A stretch of DNA of 64,000 nucleotides from Citromicrobium sp. JLT1363 (GCF_000186705.1 NZ_AEUE01000008.1:1-64000); one strand, 5' to 3'; shown: positions 53,142 to 62,388, counted from the first letter of the stretch. The notes: generated by a model from the letters alone, not told the origin. Program-made: numbers and translations.

Positions 53142-54307
53142 TGGCTGCCTCCCGCATTGTCGCCCGAGGGCGCCGTTGCCGGTGCCGGCTGCGCCTGCGC
53201 GCGGCGGCGGATTTCGGGCAGCGGCAGATAGGGGGTCACGCCGCTATCGGTTTCGACGATGGTCTTGTCGGTGGTCGACAGCACGCTCTCCATGGTTTCG
53301 TAATAGAGCCTGCGCCGCGTCACTTCGGGCGCGAGCCGGTACTGTTCGTAAATCTCGTTGAACTCGGCCGCGCTACCCTGCGCCTGCGCCAGAAGCTGCT
53401 GTTCGTAGCGGCGTGCCTCGTTCAGGTTACGCTCCCGGTCCTGCCGGGCGGCGAGCACGTCGTTGAACGCCTCGATCACCTGTTGCGGAGCCTCGGTCCG
53501 GGCGATCTCGACACCCTGCACCGCGATCCCGGCACCATAGGCGTCCAGCAGCGTCTGCATCCGCTGGCGCACGCGCGTCTCGACGGTTTCGCGCCCTTCA
53601 CCCGAAAGGACCGTGTCCAGCTCGGTCTCGGCCACGGCGGCACGCACCGCCGATTCGGCCACCTCGGTCAGCGTTTCTTCCGGCTCGGCGAGCGCGAAGC
53701 GGAACTGGACGAGGTCCTTGATGTTCCAGCGCACGAGGTAGGACAGGTCGACCAGGTTCTGGTCGCCGGTCAGGATCAGGTTTTCCCCGCCTTCGCCGAT
53801 GGCGTTCTGGCGAATTTCGCTGACGTTCTCGATGTCGACGATCTGGATCGGCCACGGCGCGGTGAAGTTGATGCCCGGCTGCAGCGTGCGCGAATATTTG
53901 CCGCCCAGCCATGTCACCATGCCCTGCTCGCGCGGGCCGACCTGATGGGTCATGGTGACGGCAAGCCAGATGATCGCGACGATCGCAATGATCACCGGCA
54001 CCCAGCTCTTGCCACCGGGACGGTCCGGGAAACGGAAATTCGGGCCGCCCGGGCCGCCGCCGCCGGGCCGGCGGCGCGGGCCTTCGGGGCCGCGGTTCTT
54101 GAAGATATCCTCTATCGAGGCAGAGCGCCGTTCGCCATCCCCGCGCCGGTCGCCGCCCTGCGGCAGCCATGGGTTGCGCGGGCCGGAGGGCTTGTTGCCC
54201 CTGTCTCCGCCCTTGCCTGCGCCCTTGTCGCCCTCGGGACGGTCGGAACCGTCGCCATCGTCCGATGAGCCACCGGATGAACCGCCCCAGGGATTCTTGC
54301 CGGCCAT
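53138..54307 (-). CDS. hflK: HflK, SPFH-domain regulator of FtsH
   Basis: The 389-residue partner of HflC starts at ATG 54307 (MAGKNPWGG); a longer frame from 54376 adds 23 residues and is unlikely. A Gly/Asp/Arg-rich cytoplasmic N-terminus of about 110 residues (PEGPRRRPGGGGPGGP) is followed by a membrane helix (WVPVIIAIVAIIWLAVTM) and an SPFH domain: VGPREQGMVTWLG, LQPGINFTAPWP and LTGDQNLVDLSYLVRWNIKD. It ends in a short Pro/Ala tail. It is first of the hflK-hflC unit and divergent from mrp. Confidence 0.94.
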   Translation of the reverse strand: MAGKNPWGGSSGGSSDDGDGSDRPEGDKGAGKGGDRGNKPSGPRNPWLPQGGDRRGDGERRSASIEDIFKNRGPEGPRRRPGGGGPGGPNFRFPDRPGGKSWVPVIIAIVAIIWLAVTMTHQVGPREQGMVTWLGGKYSRTLQPGINFTAPWPIQIVDIENVSEIRQNAIGEGGENLILTGDQNLVDLSYLVRWNIKDLVQFRFALAEPEETLTEVAESAVRAAVAETELDTVLSGEGRETVETRVRQRMQTLLDAYGAGIAVQGVEIARTEAPQQVIEAFNDVLAARQDRERNLNEARRYEQQLLAQAQGSAAEFNEIYEQYRLAPEVTRRRLYYETMESVLSTTDKTIVETDSGVTPYLPLPEIRRRAQAQPAPATAPSGDNAGGSQ

Positions 54308-54423
54308 GGCCAGCCCAATTTTCGAGTGAAACCCGTCCAAGATTCTCATGCCTGCCGTTATAGGTACCCCGCGCAACGAAAAACAGGGGTTGCCCGCGCA
54401 TTTTTGCTGTTATTGACGCTCGC

Positions 54424-55407
54424 GTGACACAGGAAGAAACACTGGACGTTGGCAAGGTGAGGGCGGCGCTGCGCCCCGGCCTTGGGGATCGGGTGGCAGC
54501 GGTGCGGGTGCGCGAGGGCGCGATCTCGCTGGTTGTCGAAGGCACCGGGCTGGACGCGGCGGCGCGCGGCGCGGCCGAGGCGGAGCTGAAGGAAGCCCTG
54601 AACGACCTCGCCAATGGCAAGACGATCGCGGTCGCCTTCATGGGCGAGCGCGTGAAGCGGCGAATCGTTGCCATCGGTTCTGGCAAGGGCGGCGTGGGCA
54701 AGTCCACCGTCACCGCCAATCTCGCGGTTGCGCTGAAACGTGCGGGCGTGAAGGTCGGCGTGATCGACGCCGATATCTACGGCCCCTCGCAGCCGATCCT
54801 GCTCAAGAGCGAGGACATGAAGCCCGAGGCCGAGGGCGAGACGCTGCAGCCCGTCGTCGGCGCGGCGGATATTCCGATGCTGTCGATGGGGCACCTGGTG
54901 AACAAGGGCCGCGCGCTCGCGTGGCGCGGGCCGATGGCGGGGCGCGCGCTCGCGCAATTGTTCGAGGCGAACTGGGGCGATGCGGAGCTGCTGCTGGTCG
55001 ATCTGCCGCCGGGCACGGGCGATGTGCAGATCACGATGCTGCAGAAATTCCGCCCCGATGGCGCGGTGATCGTCTCTACCCCGCAGGACCTGGCGCTGGC
55101 CGATGCGGCCCGCGCGGGCTCTCTGTTCGACCAGGGCGAGGTGCCGATCCTGGGACTGATCGAGAACATGGCGGGCTACGTCTGCCCGCATTGCGGCGAG
55201 GCGAGCGATCCCTTCGGCAGTGGCGGCGTGGAACGTGCGGCCGGGCGGCTCGACCTGCCGTTTCTGGGGCGCATCCCGCTCAGCCTGGCGATCCGCGAGG
55301 CGAGCGATGCGGGCACGCCCATCGCACTGGGCGACACGCCCGAAGGGGCGGCCTACCGCGCCATCGCGGACAGAATTTCTGAAGCGCTGAGGACCGGCGC
55401 CGCATGA
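54424..55407 (+). CDS. mrp: Mrp/NBP35-family ATP-binding iron-sulfur carrier
   Basis: The 327-residue P-loop ATPase is predicted to carry and deliver Fe-S clusters. An N-terminal MIP18-like segment (VRVREGAISLVVEG) is followed by the deviant Walker A GSGKGGVGKST at about residue 85, then DADIYGPSQP, VDLPPGTGDVQIT and the metal-binding CxxC in YVCPHCGEASDPFG. GTG 54424 is the start. Its stop overlaps the downstream molybdenum-hydroxylase gene by 4 bp, which suggests it matures or serves that protein or its Fe-S partner. Confidence 0.93.
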   Translation: MTQEETLDVGKVRAALRPGLGDRVAAVRVREGAISLVVEGTGLDAAARGAAEAELKEALNDLANGKTIAVAFMGERVKRRIVAIGSGKGGVGKSTVTANLAVALKRAGVKVGVIDADIYGPSQPILLKSEDMKPEAEGETLQPVVGAADIPMLSMGHLVNKGRALAWRGPMAGRALAQLFEANWGDAELLLVDLPPGTGDVQITMLQKFRPDGAVIVSTPQDLALADAARAGSLFDQGEVPILGLIENMAGYVCPHCGEASDPFGSGGVERAAGRLDLPFLGRIPLSLAIREASDAGTPIALGDTPEGAAYRAIADRISEALRTGAA

Positions 55408-57674
55408 AAATCTCGCGGCGGGGGGTGCTGGCGGGCGCGGCGGCGGGCGGTGGCCTTGCCATTGCCTTCGTCCTCATGCCCCAGCGCTTCGGCGCGCCGC
55501 TGGCCCCGACCGAGGGTGAGGCCGGCTTCAACGCCTGGCTGAAGATCGCCGCCGACGGGGTGGTGACGGTCGCGGTGCCGCAATGCGAGATGGGGCAGGG
55601 CGTCACCACGCTGCTGCCGCAGATCGTGGCGATGGAGCTCGGCGCGGACTGGCGCCAGATCGCGGTCGAACCGGCCCCGCCCACGGGCGCCTACCCCAAT
55701 GCGCCGCTCGCCGCCCACTGGGCCCAGCTTTGGATGGCAGGCGGTGCGGACATCGCGGGCAGCGAGGATTCGCTGCTTGCCCGCCGCTTCGCCGAACGCA
55801 CGCGGTTCAACGCCACCGCCGCCGGAACCACGCTTGCCGCCTACGAAGGCCCGGCGCGCGAGGCGGCGGCCACCGCGCGCGCCATGCTGATCGCGGAAGC
55901 CGCCGCGCGCTGGGGCGTCTCCCCGGAGGAATGCAGGGCCGCCGACGGCTTCGTGCTTGCCGGGGAACGCCGCCTGCGCTTCGCGGAGCTGGCCGAAGGC
56001 GCGGCCCGGCGCGATCCGCCCGACATTGCGCCGCTCAGCAGCGAACCGCCTGCCGAGCCGCCGCGCGGGGCGGGCACCACCGCCGAGACTGCCTTTCCCC
56101 GGGTCGATCTGCCGGCCAAGGTCGATGGCAGCTTCCTGTTTGCTGGCGACGTGCGCCTGCCGGGCCTGGTCCATGTGGCGATCCGCCACGGCCCGGTCGA
56201 TCGCGCGCGGCTGAAGCGATACGACGCGGCGGCGGCTGCGAAGGTGCGCGGGCTGGTCGGCATCGTGGAGGGCAATCGCTGGCTCGCGGCGGCGGGCGAA
56301 ACCTGGTGGGCCGCCGAAAAGGCTCTGCAGGCTATGAAACCGGTGTTCGTCACGGGCGCACCGGTCGACAGCGACGGAATTGCAAAGGCGCTCTCCGAAG
56401 GTCTCGAGGAGGGCGGGGCCGAGCGGGTCGTGCTGGTCGGCGCGGGCGAAGTGCTGGACGGAGAGCCCACGCTTGCCCGCCGCTACGACATCGCGCCCGC
56501 GGTCCACGCCCCGCTGGAAACGGCATCGGCGACCGCCTGGCTCGAGGATGGCAAGCTGACCCTGTGGATGGCGAGCCAGGCGCCCGAGCGTGCGCGGGTC
56601 GCGGCGGCGCGGGCGATCGGCATCGGCGTGGAGAATGTCGTCCTCGTGCCCATGGCCGCAGGGGGAAGTTTCGATGCGCGGCTGGATCATACGCACGCGA
56701 TCGAGGCTGCGGTGATCGCGCGCGAGCTGGGCCGTCCGGTACAGCTGGTCTGGTCGCGCTGGCAGGAAATGGTCGCCAGCCCGCCGCGTGCCCCCGCCGC
56801 GGCCGAGCTTTCCGCCCGGCTGGGGCGCGATGGCAGCATCATCGCGTTGACCAGCCGAATCGCGATCCCGCCCTTCATGCGCGAACAGGGCGCCCGCCTG
56901 TTCGAAAATCGCACCACCTGGGCCGCGCGCGAGAATACGCGGGGCGAGAGCGATCCGCTTGCAGTCTCCGGTGCGGTCCCACCTTATGCGATCCCCAATC
57001 TGGCGGTGGATCACGTGCCGGTTGCAATCGGCCTGCCGGTCGCCCGCATGCGTGGCGGCGGCGATGCGATCACCGCCTTTTTCACCGAATGCTTCATCGA
57101 CGAACTGGCCGAGGCGCTGGGACGCGAGAAACTCTCGTATCGCATCGCCATGCTGGGGCAGGACCTGCGCATGGTCGAGGTGCTGCAACGCGCCGCGCGG
57201 CTTGCCGAGTGGAGTGGCGGAGAGATTGCCAGCGGGCAGGGCCTCGCCTGCCACCGCATGCAGCTGGGCAATCGCACGGGCCGTGTCGCCTGCGTCGCGC
57301 AGGCCAGCCGGGGCGAGGGCGGGGTGCGCGTCACCCGGCTGAGCGTGGCCGCCGATATCGGGCGAATCGTCAATCGCGATCTTGCCCGCCAGCAGATCGA
57401 GGGCGGGCTGGTATATGGCATGTCGCTCGCGCTCGGTTCGGCCATCGGCTTCCGGCGTGGCCTGCCGACTGCCAGTCGCCTCGCCTCGCTCAACCTGCCC
57501 ACGCTTGCCGACAGCCCGGAGATCGCGATCGATTTCGTGGGCAGCAGTGCCGATCCGTTCGACCCGGGCGAGCTTGGGACCGTGGTCGCCGCGCCCGCCA
57601 TTGCCAACGCGCTGGCCTCCGCGACGGGGCAGCGCTCGCGCAGATTGCCGCTCGACGCGGCATCCGGGCAGTGA
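55404..57674 (+). CDS. Molybdopterin-binding oxidoreductase, isoquinoline 1-oxidoreductase beta-subunit type
   Basis: The 756-residue catalytic subunit of the xanthine-oxidase family begins with a twin-arginine signal (KISRRGVLAGAAAGGGLAIAFVL), so it is exported folded. Two cofactor-binding domains follow: LKIAADGVVTVAVPQCEMGQG near the start, then VDLPAKVDGSFLFAGDVRLPGLVH in the middle. The catalytic Glu is in PGELGTVVAA near the end. The usual GGGFGRR-type string is replaced by AAGGSFDARL, and no 2Fe-2S subunit is adjacent. The partner must therefore be elsewhere, or the protein is atypical. It overlaps mrp by 4 bp. Substrate unknown. Confidence 0.82.
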   Translation: MKISRRGVLAGAAAGGGLAIAFVLMPQRFGAPLAPTEGEAGFNAWLKIAADGVVTVAVPQCEMGQGVTTLLPQIVAMELGADWRQIAVEPAPPTGAYPNAPLAAHWAQLWMAGGADIAGSEDSLLARRFAERTRFNATAAGTTLAAYEGPAREAAATARAMLIAEAAARWGVSPEECRAADGFVLAGERRLRFAELAEGAARRDPPDIAPLSSEPPAEPPRGAGTTAETAFPRVDLPAKVDGSFLFAGDVRLPGLVHVAIRHGPVDRARLKRYDAAAAAKVRGLVGIVEGNRWLAAAGETWWAAEKALQAMKPVFVTGAPVDSDGIAKALSEGLEEGGAERVVLVGAGEVLDGEPTLARRYDIAPAVHAPLETASATAWLEDGKLTLWMASQAPERARVAAARAIGIGVENVVLVPMAAGGSFDARLDHTHAIEAAVIARELGRPVQLVWSRWQEMVASPPRAPAAAELSARLGRDGSIIALTSRIAIPPFMREQGARLFENRTTWAARENTRGESDPLAVSGAVPPYAIPNLAVDHVPVAIGLPVARMRGGGDAITAFFTECFIDELAEALGREKLSYRIAMLGQDLRMVEVLQRAARLAEWSGGEIASGQGLACHRMQLGNRTGRVACVAQASRGEGGVRVTRLSVAADIGRIVNRDLARQQIEGGLVYGMSLALGSAIGFRRGLPTASRLASLNLPTLADSPEIAIDFVGSSADPFDPGELGTVVAAPAIANALASATGQRSRRLPLDAASGQ

Positions 57675-57741
57675 CCCTCGGCAGGGGGCTGCCCATCATG
57701 GTCATCTTGACGAAGCCTGCCATACGGGCATGGCGCAGCGC

Positions 57742-58764
57742 ATGACCTGGCAAGAACAACAGCTTCCCGAAGAACATCCCCCCGTGCGTTCGGGCAAGGT
57801 GGGTGTCCTGCTCGTCAATCTCGGCACGCCGGAGGCGCCCACGGCTAAGGCGGTGAAGCGCTATCTGGGCGAGTTCCTGTCCGACAAGCGCGTGATCGAG
57901 ATACCGCAGATCGCCTGGCAGCCGATCCTGCGAGGGATCATCCTGAATACGCGACCCGCCAAATCGGCCGAGGCCTACAGCAAGGTGTGGAGCGACGAAG
58001 GCTCTCCGCTCGCCGCGATCACGAAGGCGCAGGCCGAAGCGATGCAGCGCGCCTTCGGCGATGCGGTGCAGGTCGACTGGGCGATGCGTTACGGCGCGCC
58101 TTCGATCCCCGACCAGCTGAATGCCCTGCAGGAGTCAGGGTGCGAGCGTATCCTGCTGGCGCCGCTCTATCCGCAATATTGCGCGGCGACGACCGCGACC
58201 GTGGTCGACAAGGTGAACGAGTGGCTCGCCGCGCAGCGCTGGCAGCCGAGCTTGCGCACGCTGCCGCCCTATCATGACGACCCGCTCTATATCGACGCTT
58301 TGGCTGCCGATATCGACCGCCAGCTCGGCACGCTGGATTTCGATCCCGAGCTGCTGCTGATGAGCTTTCACGGCATGCCCGCGCGCACACTGCAGCTGGG
58401 CGATCCCTACCACTGCCACTGCCAGAAGACCGCGCGGCTGCTGGAAGCGAAGCTGGCCAGACCGGGCCTGCGCTTTCGCACCAGCTTCCAGTCGCGCTTC
58501 GGCCCTGCCAAGTGGCTGGAGCCGGCAACCGACGCCGTGCTGGAGGAAGAGGCGCGGGGCGGCACGAAGCGGCTCGCCATCGTCGCGCCCGGCTTTTCCG
58601 CCGACTGCCTCGAAACGCTGGAGGAACTGGCGATCCAGGGGCGCGAACAGTTCACCGATGCAGGCGGGGAGCAGTTCGCGGCGCTTTCCTGCCTCAACAC
58701 GTCCGACGCCGGGCTGGCGATGCTCGAAGCGCTGCTGAAGCGCGAATGTGCGGGGTGGATTTGA
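57742..58764 (+). CDS. hemH: Ferrochelatase
   Basis: The enzyme inserts Fe2+ into protoporphyrin IX, the last step of heme synthesis. The start may be ATG 57730 or 57742; neither has a good ribosome-binding site, and I prefer 57742 (340 residues). GKVGVLLVNLGTPEAP opens the fold. The conserved MRYGAPSI, LAPLYPQYCAATTATV and LLMSFHGMPARTLQLGDPY (with the catalytic His) are present, followed by YHCHCQKTARLL and the conserved SRFGPAKWLEP. The next gene encodes a heme protein, a P450, 61 bp downstream. Confidence 0.93.
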   Translation: MTWQEQQLPEEHPPVRSGKVGVLLVNLGTPEAPTAKAVKRYLGEFLSDKRVIEIPQIAWQPILRGIILNTRPAKSAEAYSKVWSDEGSPLAAITKAQAEAMQRAFGDAVQVDWAMRYGAPSIPDQLNALQESGCERILLAPLYPQYCAATTATVVDKVNEWLAAQRWQPSLRTLPPYHDDPLYIDALAADIDRQLGTLDFDPELLLMSFHGMPARTLQLGDPYHCHCQKTARLLEAKLARPGLRFRTSFQSRFGPAKWLEPATDAVLEEEARGGTKRLAIVAPGFSADCLETLEELAIQGREQFTDAGGEQFAALSCLNTSDAGLAMLEALLKRECAGWI

Positions 58765-58825
58765 GCGGCTGGATTCGGCTCGGAAAATAACTTACATTGG
58801 GGTCAATAAGGAGAGAGGACACCCC

Positions 58826-60217
58826 ATGGCCACGCTTGCCGCCCATCAGCCCGCAACCGAGCGCCCGACGCACTGGAAAGAGGATAATCCGAGCCCTTCG
58901 GACCTCTCGCACATTCCGGGCGAAACGGGCCTGCCCGTCGTAGGCAACACCTTCAGGATGCTGGCCGATCCGCCCGCCTTTACCAAGGCGATGGTCGAGA
59001 AATACGGGCGCGTTTACCGCAACAATGCCTTCGGCGGGACGACCGTGGCGCTGATCGGCGCGGACGCGAACGAACTGGTGCTGTTCGACCGCAAGAAGAT
59101 CTTTTCCAGCGAGCAGGGCTGGGGCCCGATCCTCGACAAGCTGTTCCCGCGTGGGCTGATGCTGATGGATTTCGACCATCACCGGGCCGACCGCAAGGCG
59201 CTGTCGATCGCCTTCAAGCCAGAGCCGATGCGCCACTACGTCGGCAGCCTCAACCGCGGCATCGCCGACCGGATGGAGGAATGGGGTGCGGGCCCCATGA
59301 AGTTCTACCCCGCGATCAAGCAGCTCACGCTCGATCTTGCGGCGGACAGCTTCATCGGCATTCCCTTCGGCGAGGAAGCGGACAAGGTGAACCAGGCCTT
59401 CGTGGACATGGTCCAGGCCTCGGTCGCGCCGATCCGCCATTCGCTGCCCTTCACCAAGATGAAGAAGGGCACCGACGGGCGGAAATATCTGGTCGAGTAT
59501 TTCACCCGCGAGACCGAACGCCGCCGGGCCGAAGGCGGCGGGCAGGACATGTTCAGCCAGTTCGCCACCGCGACCCGCGACGACGGCGAGCTGCTGCCGG
59601 TCGACGAGGTGGTCGACCACATGAACTTCCTGATGATGGCCGCGCACGACACGATTACCTCGTCCGCCACGTCGCTGGTCTATTACCTCGCCACGAACCC
59701 CGAATGGCAGGACAAGCTGCGCGAGGAACTGCGCGCGATCACCGGCGGGGAAGGGCGCGCGCTGGGGTACGAGGATCTGGCCAGGGCCGAGCTGACCGAG
59801 ATGGCCTTCAAGGAAGCGCTGCGGATGATGCCGCCCGTTCCCTCCATCCCGCGCCGCGCGCTGGAGGAATTCGAATTCCACGGATACCGCATACCGGCGG
59901 GCACGCCGGTGGGCGTGAACCCCACTTTCGTCCACAACGACCCGGAAATCTGGGATAACCCGGAAAAGTTCGATCCGATGCGCTTCACGCGCGAGGCGGA
60001 AAAGGCGCGGCACAAATATGCGTGGGTGCCCTTCGGCGGCGGGGCGCACATGTGCCTGGGCCTCCACTTCGCCTACATGCAGGTGAAGATCATGATGGCG
60101 CACCTGCTGACCCGCTACCGGGTCGAGGTGGCGGAAGGCTACGCGCCCGACTGGCAGGCATGGCCGATCCCGCAGCCCAGGGATGGCTTGCAGATCGTGC
60201 TGAAGCCGCTGGCCTAG
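58826..60217 (+). CDS. Cytochrome P450
   Basis: The 463-residue heme monooxygenase has no membrane helix, so it is a soluble bacterial P450. The I-helix oxygen-binding segment is MMAAHDTITSSATSL, the ExxR motif is KEALR, and the heme loop is FGGGAHMCLG with the thiolate Cys. The usual Arg of that loop is His, a variant known from CYP51-like and some bacterial families. The start is ATG 58826, with GGAGAGAGG upstream. It follows hemH by 61 bp, which is a sensible pairing for heme supply. Substrate and electron donors cannot be read from the window. Confidence 0.92.
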   Translation: MATLAAHQPATERPTHWKEDNPSPSDLSHIPGETGLPVVGNTFRMLADPPAFTKAMVEKYGRVYRNNAFGGTTVALIGADANELVLFDRKKIFSSEQGWGPILDKLFPRGLMLMDFDHHRADRKALSIAFKPEPMRHYVGSLNRGIADRMEEWGAGPMKFYPAIKQLTLDLAADSFIGIPFGEEADKVNQAFVDMVQASVAPIRHSLPFTKMKKGTDGRKYLVEYFTRETERRRAEGGGQDMFSQFATATRDDGELLPVDEVVDHMNFLMMAAHDTITSSATSLVYYLATNPEWQDKLREELRAITGGEGRALGYEDLARAELTEMAFKEALRMMPPVPSIPRRALEEFEFHGYRIPAGTPVGVNPTFVHNDPEIWDNPEKFDPMRFTREAEKARHKYAWVPFGGGAHMCLGLHFAYMQVKIMMAHLLTRYRVEVAEGYAPDWQAWPIPQPRDGLQIVLKPLA

Positions 60218-60233
60218 AGCGCTGTCCTAGGCG

Positions 60234-60401
60234 TCAGAAATCGATGGCGATCCCGTCCTTCACCCAGTCGCCATAACGCGTGGGGCTGAGGCCCTTGGGG
60301 TCGTCCTCGCTGGCATCGATGGGCTCGGGCTGCGGCGCGGGATCGTCGCTCCAGTGCGCAGGCTTCTTGAAGTCTTGCGGGCGTTCGGTAGCGCGTTTCA
60401 T
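60234..60401 (-). CDS. DUF1674 protein, SDHAF4-type succinate dehydrogenase assembly factor
   Basis: The 55-residue protein is small and soluble, with the family-defining C-terminus SPTRYGDWVKDGIAIDF. Its N-terminal half is charged (MKRATERPQDFKKPAHWSDD). In mitochondria and alphaproteobacteria this family helps flavinated succinate dehydrogenase mature. It is divergent from rsmB, with starts 37 bp apart, and convergent with the P450 gene. No sdh genes lie in the window. Confidence 0.8.
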   Translation of the reverse strand: MKRATERPQDFKKPAHWSDDPAPQPEPIDASEDDPKGLSPTRYGDWVKDGIAIDF

Positions 60402-60438
60402 ATGAGAGAAATGATCCTGTTCGCACCCGGTTTCAAGC

Positions 60439-61698
60439 ATGACTAAAGCCGGTAAGCCCAAAGGCGGGGCCGACGTGCCCGGCCTGCCAGCCCGCCGCGC
60501 GGCGCTGCGCATGCTCGATGGCGTGCTGCGCCGGGGCGAAACGCTGGAGCAGAACGAGACGGCAGCGCTCCACGGACTGCCCGCCCCCGATGCGGGGCTG
60601 GCGCGCGCAATCGCAGCGGAAACCCTGCGCTGGCTGGTCGATTTCGACGCGCTGATCGACAGCGCGACCCGCGAAAACCTGCCGGAAGATGCCAAGCCGC
60701 GCACGGTGCTGCGGCTGATGCTGGCGCAATGGCTGCGGCTCGACACGCCGCCGCACGCGGTGGTCGCGACCGCGCTGCCGCTGCTGTCGGGCGGGCCCAA
60801 GCGGCTGGCGCACGGCGTGTTCGGCGCGCTCGCAAAACGCGGTGTCGAACTGCCCGGCGCGCCCACATTGCCGCCCGCTGTGGCGGGAAGGTGGGGGGAG
60901 CGCGCCGGTGCCATCGCCGCCGGCCTCGCCGAACCGCCGCCTCTCGACCTGACGCTGCGCGATCCCTCGCACACCCCCGAATGGGCGGTGAAGCTGGGCG
61001 CGGACAGCCTGATGCCCAGCCACCTGCGCCTCTCGCGCGGGCAGGCGGTGCACGGGCTCGAAGGGTTCGAGGATGGCGCATGGTGGGTGCAGGACCTTGC
61101 CGCGTCGCTTCCCGCGCGCCTGCTGGGCGACGGTCAGGGCAGGCGCGTGCTCGACCTGTGCGCCGCGCCCGGCGGCAAGACGCTGCAACTGGCGACGCAG
61201 GGGTGGCAGGTCACCGCGCTCGATATCTCGGCCAAGCGGCTGAAGCTGCTCGAGGAAAACCTCAAGCGTACCGGGCTGGAAGCCGAGGTAATCGCCGCCG
61301 ATGCCTTCAAGTGGGAGCCTGAGGCGCCCTTCGACGCGATCCTGATCGACGCGCCGTGCACCGCCACGGGGACCGCGCGCCGTCACCCCGACGTGCTCCA
61401 CCGCATCGGCCCGCGCCAGATCGCCGACCTCGCCGAAGTGCAGGCACGCCTGATCGAGCGCGCGAGCGGCTGGCTCACGCCCGGCGGCGCGCTGGTCTAT
61501 GCGGTGTGCTCGCTCGAGAGCGAGGAAGGGGAGGAGCAGGCGGAGAAAGTCTGGCTCCCGCGCGAGCCGATCAGCGCGGAGGAACTGCCCGCAGGCCTGT
61601 CACCCACCTCAAAGGGAACCGTGCGCACCGACCCCGGAATGCTGCCCGAACACGGCGGCCTCGACGGGTTCTTCATCGCCCGCTGGCGCAACAGTTAG
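60439..61698 (+). CDS. rsmB: 16S rRNA m5C methyltransferase, RsmB/Sun type
   Basis: The 419-residue enzyme methylates a cytosine of 16S rRNA. The N-terminal 140 residues form a NusB-like RNA-binding domain (RAALRMLDGVLRRGE, ETLRWLVDFDALID). The methyltransferase part has LDLCAAPGGKTLQLA (SAM loop), the motif IV Cys in IDAPCTATGTARRHPDV and the motif VI Cys in YAVCSLESEEGEEQ, the two cysteines needed for m5C chemistry. It starts at ATG 60439. A GC-rich inverted repeat follows 8 bp after its stop. Confidence 0.9.
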   Translation: MTKAGKPKGGADVPGLPARRAALRMLDGVLRRGETLEQNETAALHGLPAPDAGLARAIAAETLRWLVDFDALIDSATRENLPEDAKPRTVLRLMLAQWLRLDTPPHAVVATALPLLSGGPKRLAHGVFGALAKRGVELPGAPTLPPAVAGRWGERAGAIAAGLAEPPPLDLTLRDPSHTPEWAVKLGADSLMPSHLRLSRGQAVHGLEGFEDGAWWVQDLAASLPARLLGDGQGRRVLDLCAAPGGKTLQLATQGWQVTALDISAKRLKLLEENLKRTGLEAEVIAADAFKWEPEAPFDAILIDAPCTATGTARRHPDVLHRIGPRQIADLAEVQARLIERASGWLTPGGALVYAVCSLESEEGEEQAEKVWLPREPISAEELPAGLSPTSKGTVRTDPGMLPEHGGLDGFFIARWRNS

Positions 61699-61706
61699 CC
61701 ACATAA

Positions 61707-61796
61707 CTCCCTCCCCTGGGGGAGGGGTCGGGGGTGGGGGCTCTGCGCCACCGGCCTCGGCACACCCCCACCCGACCTTCGTCGAGGGGGAGGGGG
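61707..61796. repeat. GC-rich intergenic inverted repeat element
   Basis: Two imperfect inverted arms (about 61707-61740 and 61765-61796) pair CTCCCTCCCC and GGTCGGGGGTGGGG with their counterparts around a short centre. Runs of G and C of this kind occur as dispersed intergenic elements in sphingomonads and related alphaproteobacteria. It lies between rsmB and a small membrane-protein gene and may also act as an mRNA-end structure. Confidence 0.7.
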
Positions 61797-61871
61797 ATGG
61801 TGTGGTCCTCGTGGCGTGGTGGCGGACGGAAGTGAAGTGTCTGCTACTAGGCGGAAAACAGACAGAGCATG

Positions 61872-62243
61872 TCAACGGTTGCGACGGTCTGCGAAATAGC
61901 GCCACGCTGATTTGCGATAATCTGGGTCGCCTGTATCGAACTCGATAGACTCGAAGGGTATGGGGGCCCTCCGCCATCGTTGGGTCCAGCGGACGAAACG
62001 CACCTCCTGCTCGGGCGAGGTGAAGATGAGTCCAATCAGCACTGCCCAGCAAATAGGCACGATGGTGCCCAATATGCCGAGCAAAACGACATACTGGCTC
62101 CCGTTTCTGGAGAGCGGAAGTTGACGGACGATGCCTTCCGTCCGCTCGGGATAGATTACGGCGAGCGCCAACAGAACACTGAGCACCGAGGCAATCAACG
62201 TGAGCCGAACAATCGCTCGAATCTTCTGATCTTGATAGTTCAA
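61872..62243 (-). CDS. Small two-helix membrane protein
   Basis: The 123-residue protein has two membrane helices (VRLTLIASVLSVLLALAVIY and YVVLLGILGTIVPICWAVLIGLIF). A short loop containing RQLPLSRNG separates them, and a polar, aromatic C-terminus follows (RFVRWTQRWRRAPIPF). The DNA is visibly lower in GC than its neighbours and lies next to the GC-rich repeat, so it may be an insertion or a lineage-specific gene. Family not recognised. Confidence 0.6.
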   Translation of the reverse strand: MNYQDQKIRAIVRLTLIASVLSVLLALAVIYPERTEGIVRQLPLSRNGSQYVVLLGILGTIVPICWAVLIGLIFTSPEQEVRFVRWTQRWRRAPIPFESIEFDTGDPDYRKSAWRYFADRRNR

Positions 62244-62388
62244 CGCGTTGCTACCTGTGCTTCACATCGAATGAACTAAAGCACGGTCACGCGATGTCCA
62301 CAACGGGGCCGAAGCTGCTGCTCCAAATCTCTTTCTTGTCAGACCGTCGCGCGTACGTCCCAGTATCAATTTCAAATGCAGCCCCCCA

